Origin: Caryophanales bacterium
Lineage (GTDB): Bacteria; Bacillota; Bacilli; CAJFEE01
Direction of reading: 5' to 3'
Length of the DNA stretch: 64,000 bases
Assembly (NCBI GenBank): GCA_029256085.1
Contig: JAQSYP010000005.1
Span: 157,637 to 221,636, forward strand
The position numbers and the translations under genes are program-made. Below, one piece after another: positions 45,329 through 53,520 of this stretch (its first letter is position 1; every line of letters starts with the position of its first letter). The notes beneath the pieces were generated by a model. The model did no database searches, was not told the DNA's origin, and saw only the letters and a program-made list of their open reading frames with translations.

Positions 45329-46132
45329 ATGATTGTTATAACTAAAATAGAAGTTCAAAAAAATAGTAATGATAGATTTAATATATATATAGATAGAGGC
45401 AATGGTGAAGAATTTGGCTTTGGTGTTGATAGCTATGTCCTCGCCAATCATCAATTATCCAAAGGGAAAGTTATAGATGATTTAGATTTAGAAGAAATTA
45501 TTTATAGTGATAACATAAGAAAAGCCTATAATAAAGCTATAAATTTTTTATCGTCGAAAAAAAGAACTACCAATGAAGTAAGAAAGAAACTACAAGATGA
45601 TGAATATCAAAATACAGTTGTTGACGAGGTGCTTAACAAACTAATTAATCAAAAATATATTAATGATGAAGACTATTCAGATTCTTACATTCGCACCCAG
45701 AAAAAAGTATCAAAGGTAGGGCCAAGGAATATTATAAGAGATTTGAAAGACAGGGGTATTGACGAACATACAATTAATCAATCTATAGAAAATAATTACC
45801 CCAAATTAGAGCAAATAGAGAATGTTAAATACCACTTATCAAAATATATTAAAAAATATGACAAACTTTCTTCTAGAGATAAGAAAGAAAAATCTAAGAT
45901 TGCCTTAATATCAAAAGGGTTTAATTTTGATATAATAGAAAATATACTTTTGGAAATTGATTTAGATGAAGACGATAATAATAATGCTCTTATTTACAAC
46001 TTAAACAAATATATGCGTAAATATTCCAATTTAGAGGAAAAAGAGAAAAATCTTAAAATTAAACAGGCGTTATACAGAAAAGGATTCAATTTAAATGAGA
46101 TTGATGATGCATTAAATAATATTGAGGTGTAA
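45329..46132 (+). CDS. recX: RecX recombination regulator
   Basis: A 267-residue RecX, which modulates RecA filaments. It shows the repeated three-helix pattern: AINFLSSKKRTTNEVRKKLQ, LINQKYINDEDYSDSYIRTQ with KKVSKVGPRNIIRDLKDRGI, and then two further repeats towards the end. It has the longer, Bacillus-type length rather than the short proteobacterial form. I chose the ATG at 45329, 8 nt behind TTGGAGG; the TTG at 45314 is part of that site. The stop overlaps the yfhH start (TAATG). Confidence 0.92.
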   Translation: MIVITKIEVQKNSNDRFNIYIDRGNGEEFGFGVDSYVLANHQLSKGKVIDDLDLEEIIYSDNIRKAYNKAINFLSSKKRTTNEVRKKLQDDEYQNTVVDEVLNKLINQKYINDEDYSDSYIRTQKKVSKVGPRNIIRDLKDRGIDEHTINQSIENNYPKLEQIENVKYHLSKYIKKYDKLSSRDKKEKSKIALISKGFNFDIIENILLEIDLDEDDNNNALIYNLNKYMRKYSNLEEKEKNLKIKQALYRKGFNLNEIDDALNNIEV

Positions 46133-46464
46133 TGATGAAATTTTCGGAAATGAGTCATGCTGATCTATTAAATGAAATTGGTAGTCTAACGGAGAAAGCA
46201 CGCAAAGCAGAACAAATGGGTAATATAAGCGAATTTGCTGTTTTAGATAGAAAGATATCGGTTGCCAAGTCTTATTTAATAGATGCTAGTAAGGTAAACA
46301 TTGGTGAGCTAACAGGTCTTAGGTATGAAACGAATACTTACTTTTATGTAGAAGAAATTAGAGGAGTATTTGCCTGGGGATATAAAGTACCGGTCGATGG
46401 AAACGGAAGAATGGCAATTCCGTTAGATTTGTTAATAATAAAAGAGGAAGTTCCAAAAGTTTAG
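46132..46464 (+). CDS. yfhH: YfhH family protein (DUF1811)
   Basis: A 110-residue protein with the conserved MSHADLLNEIGSLTEKARKA and AVLDRKISVAKSYLID helices followed by a small beta-barrel part (FAWGYKVP). The family is always near recX in Bacilli, but its function is unknown. Translation can start at 46132 or at the next ATG (46135); the overlap with recX indicates coupling. Confidence 0.88.
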   Translation: MMKFSEMSHADLLNEIGSLTEKARKAEQMGNISEFAVLDRKISVAKSYLIDASKVNIGELTGLRYETNTYFYVEEIRGVFAWGYKVPVDGNGRMAIPLDLLIIKEEVPKV

Positions 46465-46484
46465 GTTTGGAACTTCCTTTTTTT
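46446..46484 (+). terminator. Terminator overlapping the end of yfhH
   Basis: Stem GGAAGTTCCAAA / TTTGGAACTTCC with T7. The left arm lies inside the last codons of yfhH. Confidence 0.9.
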
Positions 46485-46562
46485 CATGCTTAAGAAGATA
46501 ATCAGTCTTCTATCAACCATTGTGTCGAAAAATCTTTTAAAATAAATTGAATTTTACATATC

Positions 46563-47546
46563 TCAACTTGAAAATTCTAATTTTTTTCTTAGTTTTTCTT
46601 CGCTAAAAATCCAGCCAGTATAAGAAGATAGTTTATTATACTCATTATCTAAAAGCACAACAGCTACAAACGGATAATGATTCTTAGAACGGTACCTTAA
46701 ATCAATAAATTTAACTTCTGTGTGGGAATCGCGGTTTTTAATTTCCCATCTAAATACAGGTGAAAATGATAAAAAGGCTTTAATATTTTCATCTGTTAAT
46801 GCATTAGATATTTCATTACAATCAGGTAATTCGATACGCTCAAATTCATCGTGAAAAATTAATTTACCGTTTAATACTTCAGCAACATAGAAATAACTAC
46901 TAGTTACAACTGCAACTTTCCAGTTTTTTTGCTTCATAGTCGAAGAAATTACTATTGATTCTACTTCATCATCTTTGAAGTAAGACTTTATCATACTCTC
47001 TATTTGTTGCCGTTTGAAAAGTCTATAAAATATATATAAAACGTTTATTAAATAAACCAATGGGAAAACAAATGTTGCGCTCAACCCAAGTAACCATATG
47101 AAAATCCCTGAAATATGTAAGAAGAAAATAAAAGAATCAAACGTATTTATCGCACCAATAGCTAACCATTTATTTGAAAAAGGCTTCAATGCCTGAGTGC
47201 CATAACCGTTTAAAATATCCATTCCAACATGAATTACGACTGCAATTAACGCAACAACAATTATGTGATTATACTCATTGAACCTATAAATCATGCCCAA
47301 TATAAAAGTAATAAAAAAGGGCCAAATTAAAATTGCTGGAATAGAATGAGTTGCCCCACGATGATTCTTAATATATTTGGCATTATTTTGTAATTTAAAT
47401 ACTGTATCAATATCAGGTATTTGAGAACCAATTATTGCTGCAGCCATAGCGGCTCTAGCAAGTTCAGTATCAGTTGCAATTACGGGATCAATTAAGGTAA
47501 GTCCCCCTAAAGAAATTCCCATTGCAAAGTGTGTTGCTGTATCCAC
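46563..47546 (-). CDS. yfhP: YfhP-like membrane-bound metal-dependent hydrolase (YdjM family)
   Basis: A 327-residue membrane protein. N-terminal metal motifs THFAMG (about 5-10), QIPDIDT and HRGATHS (about 63-69) are typical of the YdjM/YfhP family; four or five membrane segments follow (about 70-185), and the C-terminal about 140 residues form a soluble domain. B. subtilis YfhP has been linked to gene regulation, but the catalytic substrate is unknown. GTG start at 47546 behind GGAGGT. Confidence 0.85.
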   Translation of the reverse strand: MDTATHFAMGISLGGLTLIDPVIATDTELARAAMAAAIIGSQIPDIDTVFKLQNNAKYIKNHRGATHSIPAILIWPFFITFILGMIYRFNEYNHIIVVALIAVVIHVGMDILNGYGTQALKPFSNKWLAIGAINTFDSFIFFLHISGIFIWLLGLSATFVFPLVYLINVLYIFYRLFKRQQIESMIKSYFKDDEVESIVISSTMKQKNWKVAVVTSSYFYVAEVLNGKLIFHDEFERIELPDCNEISNALTDENIKAFLSFSPVFRWEIKNRDSHTEVKFIDLRYRSKNHYPFVAVVLLDNEYNKLSSYTGWIFSEEKLRKKLEFSS

Positions 47547-47587
47547 TTAATTACCTCCATTTCTGTATAGAGGGAAATAAAATATTG

Positions 47588-47812
47588 CTAATCATAGGTT
47601 ACCTCAGTCCCATGTGTCCAATCGGCTTCATCTCTTTTGAAACCGCCGCGTCTCTTCATCTCAGTAATAATTTCTTCATAAATAGTTAAGCCTTCAGCAT
47701 TTAAATATTCACTCATTTGTTGTAATGAGTGATGGAAATATTCTAATTCACTTTTTTTCCATTCAGTCTTACTAATCATTCCTAATTCAGTGAAATCTCT
47801 TCCAACGTACAT
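47588..47812 (-). CDS. yfhS: YfhS-like small protein
   Basis: A 74-residue soluble protein (MYVGRDFTELGMISKTEWKK, YFHHSLQQMSEYLNAEG, EMKRRGGFKRDEADWTHGTE). I match it to YfhS from memory of length, the MYxGRDxTEL start and the position between yfhP and sspE. Function is unknown. ATG start at 47812 with AAGAGGTGA upstream. It is not followed by a clear terminator and probably shares a transcript with yfhP. Confidence 0.7.
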   Translation of the reverse strand: MYVGRDFTELGMISKTEWKKSELEYFHHSLQQMSEYLNAEGLTIYEEIITEMKRRGGFKRDEADWTHGTEVTYD

Positions 47813-47930
47813 TTAATCACCTCTTTACTCTACTATGAATAGTTTCACTATATTCTTATGAAATATGTATACAAAAACTAGGATATATAACTTTGTGGTG
47901 GGAAAATTATTTTTGTGGAGGTGAATAGAA

Positions 47931-48092
47931 ATGAACAATGACCAACAATTCAAATCAGGTTTAAATATTAGAAAATCAAATAGACAGCGATTTAACACAG
48001 AGTTTTCTTCTGATACAGATATCCTAGATGTTAAAAAACAAAACCTACAATCAGAACAAAATAAAAATAAATCTACTGAACATAACCGTTAA
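47931..48092 (+). CDS. sspE: Gamma-type small acid-soluble spore protein, single-repeat form
   Basis: A 53-residue polar protein. RFNTEFSSDTDILDVKKQNL followed by QSEQNKNK matches the gamma-SASP repeat (FGTEFASETDAQQVRKQNQQ), but only one repeat is present, whereas B. subtilis SspE has two. Gamma-SASPs are amino acid stores in the spore core, degraded by Gpr at germination through the TEFASE-like site, here TEFSSD. The ATG follows GGAGGTG. TGAATA at 47836 with TGAAATA 17 nt later is a weak candidate for a SigG promoter. The location agrees with B. subtilis sspE between yfhS and ygaC. Confidence 0.85.
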   Translation: MNNDQQFKSGLNIRKSNRQRFNTEFSSDTDILDVKKQNLQSEQNKNKSTEHNR

Positions 48093-48099
48093 ATACTTG

Positions 48100-48127
48100 A
48101 GCATCTCTTTAAGAGGTGCTTTTTTTA
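48100..48127 (+). terminator. Terminator after sspE
   Basis: Stem AGCATCTC / GAGGTGCT with loop TTTAA and T7. Confidence 0.9.
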
Positions 48128-48206
48128 TATTACTAATAACATTACTTTTAAATACTCATCAATTTCGGTATAATATTAAGATAAAGCGTCTAAAGGAAGG
48201 TGTAAG

Positions 48207-48728
48207 ATGAGTATTCCCAATAAAAGACATACTGTCCAAATTCAAAGCTATAAACATAATGGTCTAATCCATCGTGTTTGGGAATCTGCTGAAGTATTAC
48301 ACGGGACGCAGGATGAAATGATTGCAGCGAACGATAAGACTATTGTTACAGAAGCAGATGGAAGAACGTGGATCACTAGAGAACCAGCAATTTGCTATTT
48401 TCATTCTAATTACTGGTTTAATATTATTGGCATGATACGTGATGATGGAGTTTATTACTATTGTAATATCAGCTCTCCATTTGTCCTTGACGAAGGTGCT
48501 ATTAAATATATTGACTATGATCTAGATATTAAAGTATTTCCTAATTATTCGTACATATTATTAGATGAAGATGAATATGAAAAACACAGGATAGAAATGA
48601 ATTATCCAGAAGTAATAGATCAAATATTAAAGCAAAATATTAATATCCTTCTAGGATGGATTAGGGATAAGAAAGGTCCTTTTGCTCCTGATTTTATAAA
48701 CAATTGGTACAAAAGTTATTTAGAATAG
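48207..48728 (+). CDS. ygaC: DUF402 nucleoside tri-/diphosphatase-like protein (YgaC-like)
   Basis: A 173-residue DUF402 protein: [60 protein letters not shown] and [20 protein letters not shown], the last carrying the acidic metal-site residues. The S. aureus homologue hydrolyses nucleoside tri- and diphosphates. It is followed by the ABC exporter 28 nt later, as for ygaC-ygaD in B. subtilis. ATG behind GGAAGGTG. Confidence 0.9.
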   Translation: MSIPNKRHTVQIQSYKHNGLIHRVWESAEVLHGTQDEMIAANDKTIVTEADGRTWITREPAICYFHSNYWFNIIGMIRDDGVYYYCNISSPFVLDEGAIKYIDYDLDIKVFPNYSYILLDEDEYEKHRIEMNYPEVIDQILKQNINILLGWIRDKKGPFAPDFINNWYKSYLE

Positions 48729-48756
48729 AATAACTTTAAAAATTCGAGGTGCTATT

Positions 48757-50499
48757 ATGGACAGTATTAAGAGATATTTACAATTTGTAAAGCCATATAA
48801 GTTTAAAATAATTGCAACAATCATAATCGGGCTAATCAAGTTCTCAATTCCATTAATGATCCCGATGCTAATGAAATACATAATTGATGATGTAATTAAT
48901 GGTACTAATCTAACTACATCAGAAAAAACGCACCAGCTCCTTTTGATAATGGCAGGAGTGTTTTTTATTTTTATAATACTAAGACCCCCTATCGAATATT
49001 ATCGACAGTACTACGCCCAGTGGATTAGTTCAGTAGTATTATTTGATCTTAGAAATAAACTGTTTGAACATACACAGAAATTGAGCCTAAAGTATTTTGC
49101 GAATAATAAGTCAGGTGAAATAATAAACAGAGTTATCAATGATGTAGAACAAACCCGTAGTTTTATTCTTACAGGGTTAATGAATTTATGGCTTGATACA
49201 GCTACGATAATTTTTGCAATAGTATTAATGCTTACACTCAATGTTAAATTAACGCTTATTTCTATTTTGTTTTTACCTCTATATGCTTTCTCCGTTAAGT
49301 ATTTTTATAGTAAGCTTCGTCATTTAACAAGAGTGCGATCAAAATCACTTGGAGAAATGCAAGGATTTTTAGGTGAAAGAATATCGGGGGTTCAAGTAGT
49401 TAGAAGCTTTGCATTAGAACAACATGAGCAAAATCAATTTTCTAAAACGAATGGAAAATTTCTTGAAAAATCATTAAGCCATACATCATGGAATGCATAC
49501 ACTTTCTCAGTCGTAAATACAATTACTGACTTGTCGCCGCTAATAGTTATAGGCTTTGCGGGGTATGAAGTTATTCAGGGTAATTTAACCGTAGGAACAA
49601 TGATTGCCTTTATAGGTTATATGGATCGTTTGTATAACCCTTTAAGAAGATTAGTAAATTCATCTACTACTTTAACTCAGGCATTTGCCTCAATGGACCG
49701 AGTATTTGAATTTCTAGATGAAAAATATGACTTAACCGATAACGAAAATGCCATTGATATTAAGAAAATAGATGGAAGTATTAAATTTGATAATGTTTGC
49801 TTTAAATATTCTGAAGAACAAAGCGACGTTTTAAAGAACATTAGTTTTGAAATAAAGCATGGTGAGAAGATAGCTCTAGTTGGTATGAGTGGAGGCGGAA
49901 AATCATCGATTGTTGGTTTAATCCCTAGATTTTATGATATTACCTCAGGTTCAATTCTTATCGATGATATCAATGTAAAAGACTATAAAATGAGAAGTTT
50001 AAGAAAACAAATCGGTATAGTATTACAAGATAGTGTATTGTTTAGTGACACTGTTAGAGATAACATTCTGTTTGGCGACCATACAGCAACTGATGAACAA
50101 GTAATTGAAGCAGCAAAGGCTGCTAATGCACATGATTTTATAACTCAGTTACCACAAGGATACGATACACCTGTTGGTGAAAGAGGGGTAAAACTATCAG
50201 GTGGCCAAAAGCAGAGAATCGCACTTGCTAGGGTATTTCTGAAGAATCCAGCTATTATTATATTAGATGAGGCTACATCATCACTAGATTTAGAGAGTGA
50301 AATGCTAGTTCAAGAGGCTCTTCAAAAACTTGCTGTTGGAAGGACGACCATTACGGTTGCACATAGGTTATCTACAATAACAGATGTTGATAGGATTTTT
50401 GTTATTGAAAATGGTAAAGTAACAGAGGTAGGAAATCATCAGGAACTAATGGCAAAAGAAGGATCATACTATAATCTTTTTCAAATACAGCAAATCTAA
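48757..50499 (+). CDS. ygaD: Multidrug-type ABC exporter, fused membrane and ATPase domains (YgaD-like)
   Basis: A 580-residue half-transporter that should work as a homodimer. Six membrane helices occupy about 1-315; the ATPase (about 340-580) has Walker A GMSGGGKSS, signature LSGGQKQR, Walker B IIILDEATSSLD and the switch His in VAHRLS. The substrate is unknown. It resembles BmrA/MsbA-type exporters. A strong bidirectional terminator follows 2 nt after the stop. Confidence 0.92.
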   Translation: MDSIKRYLQFVKPYKFKIIATIIIGLIKFSIPLMIPMLMKYIIDDVINGTNLTTSEKTHQLLLIMAGVFFIFIILRPPIEYYRQYYAQWISSVVLFDLRNKLFEHTQKLSLKYFANNKSGEIINRVINDVEQTRSFILTGLMNLWLDTATIIFAIVLMLTLNVKLTLISILFLPLYAFSVKYFYSKLRHLTRVRSKSLGEMQGFLGERISGVQVVRSFALEQHEQNQFSKTNGKFLEKSLSHTSWNAYTFSVVNTITDLSPLIVIGFAGYEVIQGNLTVGTMIAFIGYMDRLYNPLRRLVNSSTTLTQAFASMDRVFEFLDEKYDLTDNENAIDIKKIDGSIKFDNVCFKYSEEQSDVLKNISFEIKHGEKIALVGMSGGGKSSIVGLIPRFYDITSGSILIDDINVKDYKMRSLRKQIGIVLQDSVLFSDTVRDNILFGDHTATDEQVIEAAKAANAHDFITQLPQGYDTPVGERGVKLSGGQKQRIALARVFLKNPAIIILDEATSSLDLESEMLVQEALQKLAVGRTTITVAHRLSTITDVDRIFVIENGKVTEVGNHQELMAKEGSYYNLFQIQQI

Positions 50500-50500
50500 A

Positions 50501-50535
50501 AAAAGCCCATAGAAGTGTATCTTCTATGGGCTTTT
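50501..50535. terminator. Bidirectional terminator between ygaD and the ArsB/NhaD permease
   Basis: Perfect 15-bp stem AAAAGCCCATAGAAG / CTTCTATGGGCTTTT with loop TGTAT, serving both convergent genes. Confidence 0.95.
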
Positions 50536-50540
50536 GTCAT

Positions 50541-51860
50541 TTATAAATATCTTATAAGAATATATGCGTGTGAGATAAGTAATGTAATTATAGTTATCGG
50601 AGCACCAATTCTTAAAAATTCAAAGTATGAGAAGCCCTTTCCTTCACGAGCAGCCATTCCAGAAACAATTACGTTAGCAGAAGCTCCTATAACTGTACCG
50701 TTACCACCTAAACAAGCACCAAGTGCCAGTGACCACCATAACACATCAACTTCTGCTGATGATGGTGTATAGCCCATTCCAACACTTAAATCTTTTATCA
50801 ACGGAATCATCGTTGCGACAAACGGAATGTTATCAATTGTCGCTGATGCGATACCTGAAACCCATAAGATAAACACGGATGCAAGGCCTATATCTCCACC
50901 CGTAGCATCAAGCATTTTTTCAGCTAATTGTGTAATTATACCGACGTCGATTAATCCTCCAACTAGGGTGAATAATCCGACGAAGAAAAAGATTGTAGTC
51001 CATTCAACACTTGCAAACAATTCCTCTAAGTCATGCTCGTTAACAGCTATTAACATAAGCACAGTTGCACCAGTCATAGCAACAACTGCAGCTTCTACAT
51101 GAATAACTGAATGAAGCATAAAACCAACGATTGTTAACAGTAGTACACTTACAGACTTAATAAGCAGCTTTCGATCCTTTATAAATGATTTTTCATCAAG
51201 TTGCATTAATTCTGAAATACGCTCTGGCTTAGTAACTAATTGTCTGCGATAGAAGAAATATAAATATCCCATAACTACAGGAATCATTACTAATACTACA
51301 GGTGCCATGTTAAATAAGAAGGCATTAAAATCGAGATGTCTGTTTGCATTTCCAATCATAATGTTAGGCGGATCCCCTATTAATGTTGCTGTTCCACCGA
51401 TGTTTGAAAAAATAATCTCAGTAATTAAATATGGAATGGGATTAATCCTAAGTATGTTAGTTATCGATAATGTAACAGGCACTATTAATAATACAGTAGT
51501 AACATTATCTAAAAATGCAGAACCAACGGCAGTAAGAAGTGCTAAGTAAATTAAAATCCTTTTTGGCTCTCCTTTACCAATTTTAGCAGCTTTAATCGCT
51601 AAAAATTCAAAAACCCCAGATTTACTAGTTATGTTTACTAAAATCATCATCCCAATTAATAGGGTTATCGTAGCCCAATCGATGTGGTGAACAAATGCAG
51701 CATGTAATTCTAGAATACCAAGGACCACCATTATACATGCTCCAAGAAGAGCGATAACAGCTCTATTGACCTTCTCAGAGATAATTAAAGCATATGTTAC
51801 TAGGAATATTGCTATTGCAGCAAAATAATGAAAATTACTTACATCTTGTGTTGCAGTCAT
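50541..51860 (-). CDS. ArsB/NhaD-family (ion transporter superfamily) permease
   Basis: A 439-residue membrane protein with about eleven helices. Conserved blocks are ITLLIGMMILVNITSKSGVF, SAFLDNVTTVLLIVPVT, GGTATLIGDPPNIMIG and, in the second half, ATIDNIPFVATMIPLI and LGGNGTVIGASANVIVSG; these are the paired GDPPN-type pore motifs of the family. The transported ion (arsenite, sodium or a dicarboxylate) cannot be told from sequence. The ATG follows GAGGAGG-like GGAGGT. An extended -10 (TGGTATAAT, minus strand, 51915-51923) lies upstream. Confidence 0.88.
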   Translation of the reverse strand: MTATQDVSNFHYFAAIAIFLVTYALIISEKVNRAVIALLGACIMVVLGILELHAAFVHHIDWATITLLIGMMILVNITSKSGVFEFLAIKAAKIGKGEPKRILIYLALLTAVGSAFLDNVTTVLLIVPVTLSITNILRINPIPYLITEIIFSNIGGTATLIGDPPNIMIGNANRHLDFNAFLFNMAPVVLVMIPVVMGYLYFFYRRQLVTKPERISELMQLDEKSFIKDRKLLIKSVSVLLLTIVGFMLHSVIHVEAAVVAMTGATVLMLIAVNEHDLEELFASVEWTTIFFFVGLFTLVGGLIDVGIITQLAEKMLDATGGDIGLASVFILWVSGIASATIDNIPFVATMIPLIKDLSVGMGYTPSSAEVDVLWWSLALGACLGGNGTVIGASANVIVSGMAAREGKGFSYFEFLRIGAPITIITLLISHAYILIRYL

Positions 51861-51914
51861 AAATACCTCCTCAAAAATCCAACTACTCTATATATAGTTA
51901 TTAATATAAGTTGT

Positions 51915-51923
51915 ATTATACCA
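51915..51923 (-). promoter_or_regulatory. Extended -10 element of the ArsB/NhaD gene
   Basis: TGGTATAAT on the minus strand, 55 nt before the start codon; no good -35 at standard spacing. A TGTCGAA heptamer lies upstream at about 51945. Confidence 0.55.
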
Positions 51924-51962
51924 GTTTTTGATATCGAATTGTCGAAAGATTTTAGGATAATC

Positions 51963-52017
51963 AAAAAAAAGACCGTGGCAATTAACACTAAATAGTGAAT
52001 TTTGCCACCAGTCTTTT
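51963..52017 (-). terminator. Terminator of the ygaE-like gene
   Basis: Minus-strand stem AAAAGACTGGTGGCAAAATT with AATTGCCACGGTCTTTT, an inner CACTA/TAGTG hairpin, and T8. Confidence 0.85.
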
Positions 52018-52023
52018 AACTTA

Positions 52024-53118
52024 TTATTGTTCTTGGATTATTGAGTCTGCTGTCTTAATATTAGCATCTTCTTTATGATAGTTATGGAAACTATGCAATA
52101 GTTTATCTAAATGATCGAGCTGTTCAGCATATTCAAGCATACCTGACACTACTGGTAATATATGAATCCAATATAATTCTTCATCAGTTTCGAGGTTATT
52201 AACTGGAAACTTAAGATATCTCTTTAATAGTTCTAACTTTCCATGACACACTTCATTAATTATCTCTAAATCATTACTTGGATTACTTTTACCAATAGTT
52301 TTCATCATTAAGTGCTCATGAAATGTTAAAAGACACTCAAGTTCACTTCTAAATAACTCCTGAAAGTCTTTTGGCATATGATGAAGTTCATTTTCGACTC
52401 TGTGGAGCTTCTTTAATAAAGTAAATGTAGTGTTGTTTAAAAGTAATAAATTTTTAAACAATACTAATTTTCTAGTGCGCTCCATAGTATCTTTTTTAAA
52501 AAGACTACGTTCTTCTTTATATAAATTATATGTCTCGTTCAACTTGTTGATAGGCTTTTTAAGTTTATCAATTTCTGTCTTCAAGGCTGAATATTCAACC
52601 GTTCCTCGTAAATAAAGTCTAATCCACTTAATAATTTCCTCAGTTAAAGAATTTATATTTCTAAATAATTTCACCTCATATTTAGGGGGCATAAAAATCA
52701 TATTAACGAAAAATGCGGATAAAATTCCTACAAAAATACTTGAAAAACGTGCTAAGGCAAAAAATATGAACTCATCAGACGTATATTCCATAATTGCAAC
52801 AACAGTTACAAGTGCAACTGAAATATTACCTTCAAGCTTTAACCTGAGCGCAGCCATAATAACTAGTACTGCAGTAAAACCAATTACTATCGGATTATTT
52901 CCAAAAACTACACCCATAAATACAGCAATAAATGCTCCAACGACATTTGCTTTTACTTGAACTAACATTGTTAAATAAGACCTATATATAGAAGGCTGTA
53001 TTGCAAAAATTGCTGCAATTCCAGCAAATGCAGGTGATGGTAATTCAAGTAGCATTGCTGAGTAAATAGCGACTGTTATAGCTAAACCAGTCTTAAGTAT
53101 TCTAGCTCCGAGCTTCAT
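52024..53118 (-). CDS. ygaE: Aromatic acid exporter-like membrane protein (DUF939/FUSC, YgaE-like)
   Basis: A 364-residue protein with about six membrane helices in residues 10-150 (FAGIAAIFAIQPSIYRSYLT, GAFIAVFMGVVFGNNPIVIG) and a long helical cytoplasmic domain (about 155-360). It fits the ArAE/DUF939 family to which B. subtilis YgaE belongs, and the neighbourhood agrees. Transport function is unproven. The ATG at 53118 follows GAAAGGAAG. It is a single-gene unit with its own terminator. Confidence 0.82.
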   Translation of the reverse strand: MKLGARILKTGLAITVAIYSAMLLELPSPAFAGIAAIFAIQPSIYRSYLTMLVQVKANVVGAFIAVFMGVVFGNNPIVIGFTAVLVIMAALRLKLEGNISVALVTVVAIMEYTSDEFIFFALARFSSIFVGILSAFFVNMIFMPPKYEVKLFRNINSLTEEIIKWIRLYLRGTVEYSALKTEIDKLKKPINKLNETYNLYKEERSLFKKDTMERTRKLVLFKNLLLLNNTTFTLLKKLHRVENELHHMPKDFQELFRSELECLLTFHEHLMMKTIGKSNPSNDLEIINEVCHGKLELLKRYLKFPVNNLETDEELYWIHILPVVSGMLEYAEQLDHLDKLLHSFHNYHKEDANIKTADSIIQEQ

Positions 53119-53249
53119 AGTACTTCCTTTCAGAGAAGTTGTATTAAATCTAACTCTTAAAATTAAAAGTCACATAGTATAATACTACAATATAATAATA
53201 TTTCAAGATATATAATAGAACCAATCTTGGAAAATGTTACAATTTTTAA

Positions 53250-53382
53250 GAACTCGCTTTCGGCTGCTTGCTTTCCGCGGGCACGGCCTCAGGCTATTTT
53301 CGCAAGCTTCACTTGCAAAAATGGATTTTCGGCTCGTGCTGTTCCCGCTGGGGCAACGCATGCGTTGCCAGCAGCCTTTGCT
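53250..53382. repeat. Family A palindromic repeat, copy 4
   Basis: GGCTGCTTGCTTTCCGCGGG with CACGGCCTCA, the CGCAAGCTTCACTTGC stem, GGCTCGTGCTGTTCCCGCTG and a closing CAGCAGCC. Copies at 22811, 31383 and 38305 share the core. Apart from it and the gltB terminator the gap 53119-53520 is featureless; the open frames seen across it are artefacts of the palindrome. Confidence 0.85.
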
Positions 53383-53477
53383 CATATTGAAATAAAGTAT
53401 ATATTTATCTATTTTTCTATGGACACTGCTCATTGCAAATATATGCATTAAATAAACGTGTTAACTAAAAAATTATT

Positions 53478-53512
53478 ACTAATAAATAAAGGCTGCCACA
53501 AAAGTGACAGCC
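53478..53512 (-). terminator. Terminator of the glutamate synthase gene
   Basis: Minus-strand stem GGCTGTCAC / GTGGCAGCC with loop TTTT, followed by TTTATTTATT. Confidence 0.9.
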
Positions 53513-53520
53513 CGAAATCT

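Noticed and set aside
53203..53451. Overlapping open frames on both strands (81 and 74 residues)
   Set aside because: Both are read from family A copy 4; no ribosome sites and no family resemblance.
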